Source: Leptothermofonsia sichuanensis E412 (lineage in GTDB: Bacteria > Cyanobacteriota > Cyanobacteriia > Leptolyngbyales > Leptolyngbyaceae). From it: a stretch of 64,000 nucleotides of DNA. The DNA lies in NCBI RefSeq assembly GCF_019891175.1, contig NZ_CP072600.1, positions 5,642,001 to 5,706,000 on the forward strand, written 5' to 3'. The notes below the pieces were generated by a model. It worked only from the letters and a program-made list of their open reading frames with translations. It ran no database searches and was not told the DNA's origin. Every line of letters begins with the position of its first letter. Within the stretch, counting starts at the first letter, position 1. A program made the position numbers and the translations under genes. Positions 8,938-18,240 of this stretch are shown here, piece after piece.

Positions 8938-11900
8938 TTAGTTCCAGGCTACAGGTAAAGTAAACCAGAATTTTGACCCACTGCCGGGCTGGCTGGTCAC
9001 CCCAATCTGGCCGCTGTGAGCAATCATAATCTGGCGGCAGCGGTATAGACCCAGGCCAATACCCGTCCGACGAGGATTATCCAGACTGCGGACGTAGGGT
9101 TTAAACAGGCGATCGCATTGATCCTGGGTCATGCCAACGCCTGTATCCTCCACAGTGATCTGAATCAGCTTAAAAGAGTCTGAAGGGTTGTCTGAGGCAT
9201 GATCCAGATCGATATTGATCACGTCAGTATGGAGAGCAATTGTCACTCCAGGCAGGTTATGCTTTACGGCATTCGTCAGCAACGCTTCCAGAACTTGCTG
9301 AATTTGCGCTGGATCAGCAAAAACCCTGGGCAGGTCAGCCGAAATCTGGTTTGTAAGCTGAACCTGGCTCTGAAGGAACAGCGGCTCCACTGTTTGCAAA
9401 GCAGCCTGCAAAACTTTATGGAGGCTGAAGGACCTGCACGCCAAAGCCAGTTTGCAGTCGTCAGTTGCCGGTTCTTCCCGCAGGGCATTCAAAAGTTGGA
9501 GCTGGTCATCACTGCTCTGGATCATCCGGTCCAGGATAGAGCGCGGGACTGAAACCGTTTCACTCTCACAACATCGACTGCGCAACTGGTTCATCACCAT
9601 CAACATTCCCTGAACGGGTGTGCGCAAATCATGGGAAACGGCATGGAGCAGGAGGTCTTTCACCTGGTTTAGATGTTGCAAATCCTCCATTCGCTGTTGC
9701 AGTTCAGCCGTGCGCTGTTCAACCTGACGCTCCAAATCGGCGGCCAGGATCTGCTTCTGGCGATAAAGCCGTCCCTGTTTGATCGCAATTTCAACTCCGG
9801 TTGCCAGTTGTTCCAGCAGTTCAATCTCAAAGGGCTGCCATTCCCGTGGACCGGAGCACTGGTTGGCAATTAACACCCCAAACATCTGCCCATCCAGATA
9901 CAGAGAGATTCCCATCCCTGCCCGCACCTGGCAGCGCTGGTAGTATTCTGCCAGGAAGGGAGTTTTTTGAATCTGGCTGGTGTCATTAATCACCCGCAAC
10001 CGACTGGATTGGAACAGCGCTTTAATGGCATCTACATGATGGTCGCTGATCTGCCAGCCCAAAACAGGTGCCCATTCGGGGGCAACAGATTCTGCCACAG
10101 CCCGACAACTGCCGCAGTCTCCAAAGCAACCAATAAACACCCGGTCTGCCTTCAGGAACTGCCGCACTTCTTCAACTGTGGTCTGTAAGATCGTTTCTAT
10201 ATTCAGGGAACTGCGAATGCGGGATGCCATTTCTGACAGCAATCGCTCGCGGTTAGCCGTGAACACCAGTTTTGCTTCTGCCAGTTTGCGATCCGTGATA
10301 TCGTAGGCAGTGGCGATCCCAGCCGGTTGCCCTTCAAAGGAGCCTACGCCAGCCGCAAAATCCACCCACCGTTCCAGCCCCGATTTCGTCAGGATTTTGA
10401 TTTCGTAGCGGAAAGGAACAGCTTCGCCGCGCTGTCGCGCCAGTCCCCGCCCTCTCACCAGTTCCCGGTACTCCGGGTGTGCCAGGTTCCAGAAATCAAT
10501 TGCCAGTAGCTCATCACGGGAGTATTCCGTAATCTGCTCTGCCGCCGGATTGGCATAGCGCAATCGGCTTCCCTGGTAAACCAGAACGGCACAGGCGGCA
10601 GTCTCGGCAATTACCCGAAAGCGGGCTTCACTTTGTTGCAGGGCGGCTTCTGCCTGTTTGCGATCGCTGATGTTTTCCACCACGCCAATGGTGAATTTGG
10701 GATTGCCCGCTTCATCGCGTACCAGAGAATTGGTCAGACGCACCCAGATGACTTCTCCATCTTTACGAATATGGCGCTTTTCAAGCTGGTAAGTGTTGCG
10801 CTGACCGGCAATCATTTCCTGGAACAGTTCTGTGTCCTTTGCCAGGTCCTCTGGATGGGTAAAATCTGCAAATGTCAACTGCTCTAGTTCTTCCCGGCTG
10901 TAGCCCAACATGGTTTGAAGCACTGGATTACTTTCAAAAATTCGTCCATTCAAATCATCCAGTCCAATCCCAATGCCTGCTCCCTCAAAAATGCCCCGCA
11001 AATATTTTTCCTTCTGGCGTAGTTTCTCTTCTACCTGCTGGCGCTCGGTTACAGCCGCTGCCAGCACCAATGCTGTTGCAGTGATGATGCCAACAAAAAT
11101 TTGCAACAGGATGATCGCTTCTCTCAGATTTCCCTCCGCTGACAGAAAAGGTCCCCTGCCCTGAACTACCCCTAAAATTGCACTGCCCGATACAATCAGG
11201 CCACCCAGGACAGTGCTCCTTTGCCCAAATCGAAGGGCTGCCCAGATCAGGAAGGGAAAAGGCAGGTACTCCAGGGGATAGTGAGCAACTTTTTGGGTGG
11301 AAGATTGAAACACAAACCAGCTCACTCCCAGCAGTGAAATTGCCCAGATCAGCATTTCACCATCGATGGAGTACTTTCTTAAACGGCTCCTCCATTGATG
11401 CCGGGGTGGTTGCCCCATTGTCTGCTGGCCGGGGCGATCGCCCAGCCAGGTAAACAGCACCGGGGCAATTGTTAAAATGCCCATTCCATCCCCCAGCCAG
11501 ATTGTGCTCCAGTGGGTACCAGGCTGTTGCCAGTCAACGATTCCGGTTAATCCTGCATTAATCGTGCTGATGGTTGCATTGACAATTGGGGAAAGGACGA
11601 CTCCCTGGAAGATAAACCCCAGCGCATCTTGCAGCCGGGTGAGGGAAGGCTGAAATTGCATCCGGCGGAGTAACCAGGCTCCGGTGATTGCCCCCAACGT
11701 CTGCCCGGATGCCATGATCCCGGCCACAAACCAGGGCACATCCAGGGCCAGATCAAACGACAGCATTCCTGCCGCAACCCCTACCCACTGGCGGTAACCA
11801 AACAGTACAAGCGAAGCCAGAGCAATCCCTGCGGGGGGCCAGACTGGAGACGCCATCACTCCAAACCCCATTAAGCCGTCGGCAAATCGAGCAGATAAAA

Positions 11901-11967
11901 AACATGCAAGGGCGATCGCGCTTACAGTCAGAAAGTCGTGAGGATTTTTTCCAAAATTCAACGGCAT
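8938..11967 (-). CDS. MASE1-PAS-PAS-GAF sensor histidine kinase
   Basis: A 1009-residue membrane sensor kinase. The N-terminal 300 residues form a MASE1 multi-pass domain (ASPVWPPAGIALASLVLFGY is typical; about eight hydrophobic segments). Two PAS domains follow (about 320-435 and 440-560; PAC-like sections WVRLTNSLVRDEAGNP and TAYDITDRK). Next come a GAF domain (about 575-735; FLKADRVFIGCFGDCGSCRA) and a coiled linker to HisKA with the phospho-acceptor His in HAVSHDLRTP. The HATPase has an N-box with LLTNAVKHN, VEDTGVGM and GIGLGLYRC. The GAF Cys pairs could bind bilin or metal, but no firm chromophore motif is seen. No response regulator is adjacent, so the partner is unknown. Confidence 0.92.
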   Translation of the reverse strand: MPLNFGKNPHDFLTVSAIALACFLSARFADGLMGFGVMASPVWPPAGIALASLVLFGYRQWVGVAAGMLSFDLALDVPWFVAGIMASGQTLGAITGAWLLRRMQFQPSLTRLQDALGFIFQGVVLSPIVNATISTINAGLTGIVDWQQPGTHWSTIWLGDGMGILTIAPVLFTWLGDRPGQQTMGQPPRHQWRSRLRKYSIDGEMLIWAISLLGVSWFVFQSSTQKVAHYPLEYLPFPFLIWAALRFGQRSTVLGGLIVSGSAILGVVQGRGPFLSAEGNLREAIILLQIFVGIITATALVLAAAVTERQQVEEKLRQKEKYLRGIFEGAGIGIGLDDLNGRIFESNPVLQTMLGYSREELEQLTFADFTHPEDLAKDTELFQEMIAGQRNTYQLEKRHIRKDGEVIWVRLTNSLVRDEAGNPKFTIGVVENISDRKQAEAALQQSEARFRVIAETAACAVLVYQGSRLRYANPAAEQITEYSRDELLAIDFWNLAHPEYRELVRGRGLARQRGEAVPFRYEIKILTKSGLERWVDFAAGVGSFEGQPAGIATAYDITDRKLAEAKLVFTANRERLLSEMASRIRSSLNIETILQTTVEEVRQFLKADRVFIGCFGDCGSCRAVAESVAPEWAPVLGWQISDHHVDAIKALFQSSRLRVINDTSQIQKTPFLAEYYQRCQVRAGMGISLYLDGQMFGVLIANQCSGPREWQPFEIELLEQLATGVEIAIKQGRLYRQKQILAADLERQVEQRTAELQQRMEDLQHLNQVKDLLLHAVSHDLRTPVQGMLMVMNQLRSRCCESETVSVPRSILDRMIQSSDDQLQLLNALREEPATDDCKLALACRSFSLHKVLQAALQTVEPLFLQSQVQLTNQISADLPRVFADPAQIQQVLEALLTNAVKHNLPGVTIALHTDVINIDLDHASDNPSDSFKLIQITVEDTGVGMTQDQCDRLFKPYVRSLDNPRRTGIGLGLYRCRQIMIAHSGQIGVTSQPGSGSKFWFTLPVAWN

Positions 11968-12215
11968 AAATCACCGATCAAACGCTGCCAACAGCGTGCT
12001 CCCAGGCTTGCAAACCCAACTCTGTCCGCCCGATACCGGATTCAGTATGCTCAGCGAACAGCGTTGAGTGCTCCTTCTCCAGATTGGCTGCTCCAGCGGA
12101 TTGTTGCTTCCCCCAACTGGATGAGCAGATAACCAGCGAGAAGGTGTAGAGGAAATATCCTACCAACTGAATAAATATGGGATTTGTCAACGTTCGTATA
12201 GGGGTATTGCTGAAA

Positions 12216-12288
12216 AGCGGGATGAATTGAAACGTCGCTTCAATTCATCCCGCCCCTTTTGAATCTCCAGATTCAGCAACGCATGCAT
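12216..12288. repeat. spacer hairpin repeat, family C (CAATTCATCC)
   Basis: GGGATGAATTGAA and TTCAATTCATCCC form a 13-bp inverted repeat around a short loop with ACGTCGC. It is followed by CAGATTCAGCAACGC. The TTCAATTCATCC word and a downstream ATCAGCAAC/TTCAGCA word recur at 15953, 51026 and 63108. It lies between the divergent histidine kinase start and the dxs 3' end. Confidence 0.65.
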
Positions 12289-12300
12289 TGTGTCAGTCGC

Positions 12301-14208
12301 TTATACCCCAACCGCAGAAACCTGCTTACTAAACAGTTTCAAAATTCGCTCTGCCATTTGGGGAGGGGTCAATTCGAGTTCTGCTTTTGATTGATCAGGG
12401 GTTGCATGGTCTACCAGCCGATCAGGAACGCCAAGCCGGGTAAGCGGTACAGTAATGTCAGCATCCAGCATTGCCTCAGCGATCGCCGATCCAAACCCAC
12501 CCGGAAGACACCCTTCCTCCATCGTCACAACTCGACCAATTCGCTCTGCCAGAGGCAGAATTAACTCAGTATCCAGGGGTTTGGCAAAGCGAGCATTGAT
12601 CACGGTAGCTTCAATACCATGCTCATGCAGAATTTCTGCCGTTTGCATGGCTGGGTAAACCATTGAACCGTAGGCAACCATGAGCAGATCATCCCCGTGC
12701 CGCAGAATCTCTCCTTTCCCAATGGGCAAGGGTTCCCAACCTTCTTCCATCAACGGGGCACCGTAGCCATTACCCCTGGGATAGCGAAGGGCGATCGGTC
12801 CATCGGTGTGCTGAATTCCAGTCACAATCATACGCTGAAGTTCAGCCTCATCCTTGGGAGCCATCAGCACCATATTGGGGATACAGCGCAGGTAGGCAAT
12901 GTCATACATCCCCTGGTGAGTTGGACCATCCGCTCCCACAATTCCCGCTCTATCCATACAGAAAAACACGGGCAGATTCTGGATGCAGACATCATGGATG
13001 ATCTGGTCAAATGCCCGCTGCAAAAACGTGGAATAAATGGTGGCAACCGGACGCATTCCCTCACAGGCAAGACCAGCCGCCAGCGTGACCGCATGTTGTT
13101 CAGCGATGCCGACATCAATGTATTGCTGGGGCACTCGCTTTTGCAAAATGTCCAGCCCGGTTCCAGTCGCCATTGCGGCGGTAATACCGATGATGCGGGG
13201 GTTATTTTCTGCCAGCTTGGTCAGCGTTTCACCAAACACCTTTGAATAGCTGGGGGGCTTGGGCTTGGTTGAAGGAATTGCTTTTCCAGTCGCCAGATTA
13301 AAAGGATTCTGGGCATGGTAGCCAACCTGATCTTGCTCAGCGACCTCGTAACCTTTCCCTTTGACAGTTGCCACATGAACCAGTACAGGACCGGGCGTTT
13401 TGTGCGCCTGCTGGAATGTGGCAATCAATTCTTCTAAGTTGTGCCCGTCGATGGGTCCAATGTAAGTAAAGCCCAGTTCTTCAAACACAGCTCCAACTTT
13501 AGGGACCGCCAGGCGCTTCATCCCCTCCTTCACCCGATCCAGTTCTGGTGCCAGGGATTCTCCTACAAAGGGAAGATGTTTGAACTGTTCCTCCAGGTTG
13601 TCACTCAGGAACTGCACGGGCGGGCTGAGGCGCATTTTATTGAGGTAACGGGGGATGGCCCCCACGTTCGGTGAAATGGACATTTCATTATCATTCAGAA
13701 CCACCAGCAGATTGGTCTTGGGCAGGTGCCCCGCGTGGTTAATTGCTTCCAGTGCCATCCCGCCAGTTAACGCACCATCCCCAATGACAGCCACCACCTT
13801 GTATTTTTCGCCCTGCATATCCCGGGCCAGCGCCATCCCTAACGCCGCAGAAATGCTGGTAGAAGCGTGACCCGCACCAAAGTGGTCAAACTTGCTCTCG
13901 CACCGCTTCAGATAACCCGCAACCCCATCCTTTTGGCGCAGGGTGTGGAAGCGAGAGTATCGACCTGTAATCAGCTTGTGAGGGTATGCCTGGTGTCCCA
14001 CGTCCCACACAACCTTATCGCGGTCCAGATCCAGGGTCTGATAGAGGGCAAGGGTCAATTCCACTACCCCTAAACCGGGGCCGAGGTGCCCGCCGGTAGC
14101 TGCAACGGTTTGCAGGTGTTTTTCGCGAATCTGACGGGCAACTTGCTGAAGCTGATAAATAGACAGACCATGCAACTGGTTAGGGTGAGTAATCTCGCTC
14201 AGATGCAT
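12301..14208 (-). CDS. dxs: 1-deoxy-D-xylulose-5-phosphate synthase
   Basis: Dxs condenses pyruvate and glyceraldehyde 3-phosphate using thiamine diphosphate. It is the entry step of the MEP isoprenoid pathway that feeds carotenoid, chlorophyll phytol and quinone synthesis. The 635-residue length is typical. Motifs in order are [31 protein letters not shown], the ThDP/Mg site [15 protein letters not shown] with [21 protein letters not shown], the transketolase-like [16 protein letters not shown] with FLQRAFDQI, and [15 protein letters not shown]. All catalytic blocks are complete. It is transcribed alone, with ATG at 14208. Confidence 0.96.
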   Translation of the reverse strand: MHLSEITHPNQLHGLSIYQLQQVARQIREKHLQTVAATGGHLGPGLGVVELTLALYQTLDLDRDKVVWDVGHQAYPHKLITGRYSRFHTLRQKDGVAGYLKRCESKFDHFGAGHASTSISAALGMALARDMQGEKYKVVAVIGDGALTGGMALEAINHAGHLPKTNLLVVLNDNEMSISPNVGAIPRYLNKMRLSPPVQFLSDNLEEQFKHLPFVGESLAPELDRVKEGMKRLAVPKVGAVFEELGFTYIGPIDGHNLEELIATFQQAHKTPGPVLVHVATVKGKGYEVAEQDQVGYHAQNPFNLATGKAIPSTKPKPPSYSKVFGETLTKLAENNPRIIGITAAMATGTGLDILQKRVPQQYIDVGIAEQHAVTLAAGLACEGMRPVATIYSTFLQRAFDQIIHDVCIQNLPVFFCMDRAGIVGADGPTHQGMYDIAYLRCIPNMVLMAPKDEAELQRMIVTGIQHTDGPIALRYPRGNGYGAPLMEEGWEPLPIGKGEILRHGDDLLMVAYGSMVYPAMQTAEILHEHGIEATVINARFAKPLDTELILPLAERIGRVVTMEEGCLPGGFGSAIAEAMLDADITVPLTRLGVPDRLVDHATPDQSKAELELTPPQMAERILKLFSKQVSAVGV

Positions 14209-14427
14209 ACCGGGGTATCCTCTGGTTTTTTATGAACAGATTCGTAAACGCGTGATCTCTTAGGAAAATCCTAGAGGCTTTTAGCAGCATAACAGGATGT
14301 AATACCCCTCTGCGCACTTTCAACGGGGCGATCGCCCTTCCTGAACAGATATTGATTGCGTCTTGCTTTTACCGTCTGAAGAAAGCGTGTATCATGCAAG
14401 TCAGCCTGTTTCAATCTGCATAGACCC

Positions 14428-15123
14428 GTGAGCATTCAACCCTCTCAATCTTCGTCTTTCTCATCTATGGTTCAGGGAAACCGTGGGTGGCTGCGTTGCC
14501 TCTCCGGGCTGGGGATGGTAGCTGGATTGGTTGCCGTGGTTTTCCCGGTGCCCGCGGCGATCGCCCTGCCGTTTCCCCTCCCCAGAGTCAATGACTATCG
14601 CCCCAGTCGCAGAGATTTTGACCAATGTACATCCCGATTGGTCAACCTTAAGCTTTCTGTGGAAGAAGCGACTTCTGCCTGTGCGCGGGCGTTAGTACCC
14701 AGCGATTTGTCCAGATGTGTTATCAGGGTCGCCAGTGTAGACGCTCTGACAGCGACCGATGCACTTGCCGCCTGTCGCCAGGTTCGGCGTCCCCAGGAAA
14801 TGGCCTCCTGTGTCCTAGAGATTCATGGTAGGGTTCAGGGAGCCAGTGCTGCTGAAGTGCTGGATAGCTGTCGACGCAGTCTGTTTCCAGACCGGCTTGC
14901 CAATTGTGTCGTTGGCACCAGTCGGGCCGCTAACTATTCTCCTACCCAGGCAATCAATACGTGTATTGATGGTGGCTACTTCCCACGGGAGTTGGATCCA
15001 ACGTTTATCAGCTATCCCCTGGTCGAACCTCCAGAAGCAACCCAACCCCCTCTGTTTGAGTCCCCATCCCCGACTCCTGCTCCAGTGACTCCAGCAGAAG
15101 AGGTATTACCACAGCGGTTTTGA
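14428..15123 (+). CDS. exported protein with four Cys-pair repeats
   Basis: A 231-residue protein starting at GTG 14428 (or ATG 14467). It has a hydrophobic signal segment (LSGLGMVAGLVAVVFPVPAA) and probable cleavage after AIA. The mature part has four repeats of about 35 residues. Each carries one Cys in an (S/A)xC context at the end of a helix and one in a (R/N)C(V/I) context (FDQCTSRLVNLK, ATSACARALVPSDLSRCVIRV, AACRQVRRPQEMASCVLEI, SCRRSLFPDRLANCVVG, then INTCIDGGYFPREL). A Pro/Thr/Glu tail follows. The pattern suggests disulfide-linked helical hairpins in the periplasm. I do not know the family function. Confidence 0.7.
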   Translation: MSIQPSQSSSFSSMVQGNRGWLRCLSGLGMVAGLVAVVFPVPAAIALPFPLPRVNDYRPSRRDFDQCTSRLVNLKLSVEEATSACARALVPSDLSRCVIRVASVDALTATDALAACRQVRRPQEMASCVLEIHGRVQGASAAEVLDSCRRSLFPDRLANCVVGTSRAANYSPTQAINTCIDGGYFPRELDPTFISYPLVEPPEATQPPLFESPSPTPAPVTPAEEVLPQRF

Positions 15124-15239
15124 GCACCAATGCAAAATCGAGTACAGCTTGCCTTCCTCCCACAACGCTAACAAACGCCTTGGGAAGAACGCTGCCTATC
15201 TATATAATCCTTGATCCAAAGAATATTTTCGCGATTGCC

Positions 15240-15914
15240 TCATGGTCTGATACTCCATCCTCCCGCTTCCACCTGACTGAAGAGTTGCCTGACCTTTTCC
15301 AGGTTTTTATCGCCAGGAAAATTTTCCAGTCCGCTGGAGAGGTCAATCCCATCTGGGCTGACTTGCCTGAGGGCATCTAACACGTTGTCGGGGGTCAGCC
15401 CGCCTGCCAGAAGCCAGGGAACGGGTGGGCAAAACTCCTGAAGTATCTGCCAATCCAGGGGTTTTCCAGTTCCCCCATACAAATGGGGATGATAGGCATC
15501 CAGCAGGAGGGTATCGATCCAGTCCTGATACTGGAAGACTTGCTCCAGGGCTTCAACCGTCTGGACTCTGACGGCCTTAATGATTTCAATGCCAGGAAGT
15601 CTGGTACGAAGTTGACGGCACAATTCAGGCGATTCGTTGCCATGCAATTGAACTCCATTCAGGTTGCCAGCAGTTACCACCTGACTGATTTCCTCCACAC
15701 CGGCATTCACAAAAACCCCAATCCGATCGCACCGCACCTCTTCTGTCTCTGGTTTCAGGGGTAACCCTGCCACAACGGTTCTGATCTGCTCTGGCAGGAC
15801 ATAACGGGGGGACTGCCGGGCACAAATGAATCCCAGGGCAGAGACACCCATCTCAGCGATCGCCCGCCCCTGCTCAGGTTTTGTAATCCCACAAATTTTA
15901 ATCCGCAGTTCCAT
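15240..15914 (-). CDS. trpF: phosphoribosylanthranilate isomerase
   Basis: TrpF catalyses the Amadori rearrangement of N-(5-phosphoribosyl)anthranilate in tryptophan synthesis. It is a single TIM barrel. Signature pieces are RIKICGITKPEQG at the N-terminus with the catalytic Cys, ALGFICARQSPRYV, GVFVNAG, VQLHGNE, the catalytic Asp in LLLDAYHP with YGGTGKPLDW, LLAGGLTPDNV and PDGIDLSSGLE. Length is 224 residues from ATG 15914; a longer frame from 15983 reads into a family C repeat. It is not clustered with other trp genes. It is convergent with the Cys-repeat protein gene. Confidence 0.95.
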   Translation of the reverse strand: MELRIKICGITKPEQGRAIAEMGVSALGFICARQSPRYVLPEQIRTVVAGLPLKPETEEVRCDRIGVFVNAGVEEISQVVTAGNLNGVQLHGNESPELCRQLRTRLPGIEIIKAVRVQTVEALEQVFQYQDWIDTLLLDAYHPHLYGGTGKPLDWQILQEFCPPVPWLLAGGLTPDNVLDALRQVSPDGIDLSSGLENFPGDKNLEKVRQLFSQVEAGGWSIRP

Positions 15915-16308
15915 TGATTTATCCAGGCTGGTGGTTGGTGGTACTGAATCGTAGGATGCATTGAAGACGTTCAATGCATCCAACCCTCAATTCATCCTCA
16001 GAATCAGCAACGCCAGGCTGGTGCTCTGTCAAACGGGAGCCTGGGGTTTGCTGTATCGCAGGATGCATTGGAAACCCTTAATTCTCCTCTCTAAATTCAT
16101 ACCCTGAATCCGCCACATCGGATTTTGTGACTGGATGGGGGTCGAAACGCCATGGGTAACCTGGAAGCCAGAATTCCCTGGGGTTTCGTTGATGCCAGTC
16201 AACGGATCACATTATCCTCTCAGACACCGGGAATCTGAGGACTGTCACTCATTCCGATACCAGTTCATGTATCAAAAAATAAAGCAACCTTAACTCTTAA
16301 AACAAAAT
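15915..16308. other. spacer between trpF and psaK
   Basis: No coding frame is supported here. It contains the family C repeat at its left end, a second GGATGCATTG echo near 16061, and otherwise unstructured sequence up to the psaK promoter region. Confidence 0.5.
15953..16012. repeat. spacer hairpin repeat, family C
   Basis: GATGCATTGAAGACGTTCAA, then TGCATCCAACCCTCAATTCA, TCCTCAGAATCAGCAACGCC. The order (hairpin arms, CTCAATTCATCC, ATCAGCAAC) matches 51026-51090. A further GGATGCATTGG echo lies at 16061. Confidence 0.55.
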
Positions 16309-16349
16309 GAACCCCTCCCTGGGGTTCTATGTTGAGAAATCTCTATAAT
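16309..16349 (+). promoter_or_regulatory. psaK promoter region
   Basis: TATAAT at 16344-16349 lies 45 bp upstream of the chosen psaK start. Immediately upstream a perfect 7-bp inverted repeat GAACCCC/GGGGTTC (16309-16327) covers the expected -35 area, where no TTGACA match exists. This suggests activator-dependent or otherwise atypical expression; it is inference from spacing only. Confidence 0.4.
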
Positions 16350-16393
16350 CCTTCTTGTTTAGATACCTTTATCAAACGTCAGGAGGTGGCAGT

Positions 16394-16657
16394 TTGTTTT
16401 CCTCATCTCTGTTAGCGGTTGCTCGCACGGCTGAGTGGTCACCTGGTGTGGCAGCGTTGATGATCACTGCCTGCTTATTTGCGGTTGCGATCGGTCGTCC
16501 AGCCATTAAGAATCGTGGAGTAGGACCCAAATTACCCGTGGAAGGACCCGCTTCATTTGAAGGGTTCGGTGTCCCTGAACTGCTGGCAACGTTTTCATTT
16601 GGACACATCCTTGGAGCCGGACTCATTCTGGGACTCAGTAACGCTGGTCTTCTATAA
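16394..16657 (+). CDS. psaK: photosystem I reaction centre subunit PsaK
   Basis: PsaK is a small two-helix thylakoid protein at the PSI periphery that binds chlorophyll and helps antenna coupling. The first hydrophobic helix (WSPGVAALMITACLFAVAIG), a short basic loop (RPAIKNRGVGPKLP) and the second helix with the family signature FGVPELLATFSFGHILGAG are all present. The likely start is TTG at 16394, with AGGAGG seven bases upstream, giving 87 residues as in other PsaK proteins. An in-frame TTG at 16355 would add 13 residues and has no ribosome-binding site. A strong hairpin and a palindrome follow the gene. Confidence 0.92.
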   Translation: MFSSSLLAVARTAEWSPGVAALMITACLFAVAIGRPAIKNRGVGPKLPVEGPASFEGFGVPELLATFSFGHILGAGLILGLSNAGLL

Positions 16658-16661
16658 AAAT

Positions 16662-16748
16662 TTTAAGCAATACTCGTTCAAGGCTTCTGGTCTGGAACCA
16701 GTATTGCTTAAATCAACCCTTGCAAGGGGCACAGGATCCTGTGCCCCT
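16662..16748 (+). terminator. two hairpins after psaK
   Basis: A perfect 13-bp inverted repeat TTTAAGCAATACT/AGTATTGCTTAAA (16662-16674 and 16700-16712) encloses a smaller hairpin. Then comes a 22-base perfect palindrome centred on GGATCC (16726-16747, arms GGGGCACAGGA), followed by TGTTCTATTTT. The second has a terminator layout. Confidence 0.6.
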
Positions 16749-17153
16749 GTTCTATTTTGGATTTTGGATTTGCGATTTTAGATTCTAGAAGTCCCACGGT
16801 GCAAAGCGTTCAATCGGTATCTGCCTCATCTTCTGTTTAAATCGCTATAACAACCAACTACTAACCCTCCATCCCGCTTCTCCCCACTCTCTTCTCACCC
16901 CACTCTCTTCTAACAACCAGCAACTAACCACTTCTCCTACCTCCTGTTTCCTATTCCCCGTCCCCTGTCCCCCGCTATAAATGTCTTCATCGAGGACTGA
17001 CAATACTGACAATACAGTTTATGGCGATGGAACCTGTTTTAATGGCTCCATAAAGCGATCCGATCGCCTGCTGGTCCGGTCGCGACCTGTCCTCTATTCC
17101 CAGAAAGTACTCCATCTTTTAAGCAGCAAAGGTAAGCAAAGGATTGAGAAAGC
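16749..17153. other. spacer between psaK and the BMP lipoprotein gene
   Basis: No gene is evident. The spacer has a TTTTGGATTTTGGATTTGCG low-complexity run (similar at 35132), pyrimidine-rich sequence, and a minus-strand fragment of family B (TCCCCTGTCCCCCGCTATA near 16962). I looked for a purine-type riboswitch ahead of the BMP gene and saw none. Confidence 0.45.
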
Positions 17154-18224
17154 ATGACTTCCAGATTTAATCGGCGCTATTTCCTGTATGGTTCAGCGGC
17201 TTTAGGCGGAAGTTGCCTCCTGAAGGCGTGCGGCAGCCCACCAGCCACGACCCCCTCCTCACCAGTGGCATCCCCGAATGGAGCAGCAGAGGCTGGCAAA
17301 CTCAAGGTGGCGATCGTGTTACCAGGAATTATTACTGACAAAGCCTGGAACCAGGCTGGTTACTCAGGGCTGGATGAAATCAAATCCCGTCTGGGAGCTG
17401 AAACTGCTTACGTTGAAAAGGTTGGGCAGGCTGACCAGGTTGAAGCCTTGTCTGACTTTGCCCGCCGGGGATTCAATCTGGTTTATGCTCACGGCGGACA
17501 GTTCGATGCCTCCATCAAGCAGGTCGCTCCCCAGTTCCCCAATACTTTTTTTGTGGGGGTCAATGGGGCTGCCACAGGAACCAACCATGCCTCTTTGCTA
17601 ATTGACAATCTGCAGGCAAGTTACCTGTGTGGCATTATTGGCGCTGCAATGAGCAAATCAGACAGGATGGCCTATATTGCAGGGCAGGAGTTTCAGGCAA
17701 CCCAGGAAGAACTGCGTGGCTTTATCCTGGGTGCGCGGTCAGTCAAGCCAGCGATACAGGTCAGTTCAACGTTTACTGGAGATTGGAACGATGCTGCCAG
17801 AGCGAAGGAAGCGGCTGAAGCCCTGATCTCGACAGGAGCAGATGTCATTTACCAGTGGTTAGACAACGCCTCACCAACGGTGCTGCAAAGCTGTGCTGAT
17901 AAAGGGATCTATGCTTTTGGCAACACAGCCGATCAGTTAGAGGTTGCCCCCAAAGCTGTATTGACCAGTGCGGTTAAGCGCATTGACCTGGCGATCGCCA
18001 AACTGGCCGAGTTTGCATCCAAAGGGGAACTCAAGGGACAGGTCTATGCCTTAGGGTTGGAAGAGTCTGATATTCTCTACCTGGGGAAGTTCAATGATGT
18101 AGTGCCCAGGGATGTCCGGGAACGGGTCAACACGACTGAAGCGGCCATCCTGGCTAAGAAAATTACCTTCGAACGCTGTACAGAAGAAGGTAAGGAGACT
18201 CGCTGTGTCAAGGGCACGGCTTAA
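17154..18224 (+). CDS. BMP family (PnrA/Med-like) substrate-binding lipoprotein
   Basis: A solute-binding protein of the basic membrane protein family. Studied members bind purine nucleosides for an ABC importer or act as surface sensors. The N-terminus has RRYFLYGSAALGG followed by lipobox LLKAC, so it is anchored through Cys after export; the twin Arg could direct it to the Tat route. Core features are VAIVLPGIITDKAWNQAGY, VYAHGGQFDASIKQVAPQFP, the hinge segment AGQEFQATQEELRGFILGA and DVIYQWLDNASPTVLQ. The 356 residues match the family. No permease or ATPase gene is adjacent, so ligand and partner are unknown. Confidence 0.88.
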   Translation: MTSRFNRRYFLYGSAALGGSCLLKACGSPPATTPSSPVASPNGAAEAGKLKVAIVLPGIITDKAWNQAGYSGLDEIKSRLGAETAYVEKVGQADQVEALSDFARRGFNLVYAHGGQFDASIKQVAPQFPNTFFVGVNGAATGTNHASLLIDNLQASYLCGIIGAAMSKSDRMAYIAGQEFQATQEELRGFILGARSVKPAIQVSSTFTGDWNDAARAKEAAEALISTGADVIYQWLDNASPTVLQSCADKGIYAFGNTADQLEVAPKAVLTSAVKRIDLAIAKLAEFASKGELKGQVYALGLEESDILYLGKFNDVVPRDVRERVNTTEAAILAKKITFERCTEEGKETRCVKGTA

Positions 18225-18240
18225 TGGTTGTCCTGAATGC

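Noticed and set aside
16985-17153. Possible riboswitch upstream of the BMP-family lipoprotein gene.
   Set aside because: I looked for purine-type riboswitch conserved words and pairing and found none.
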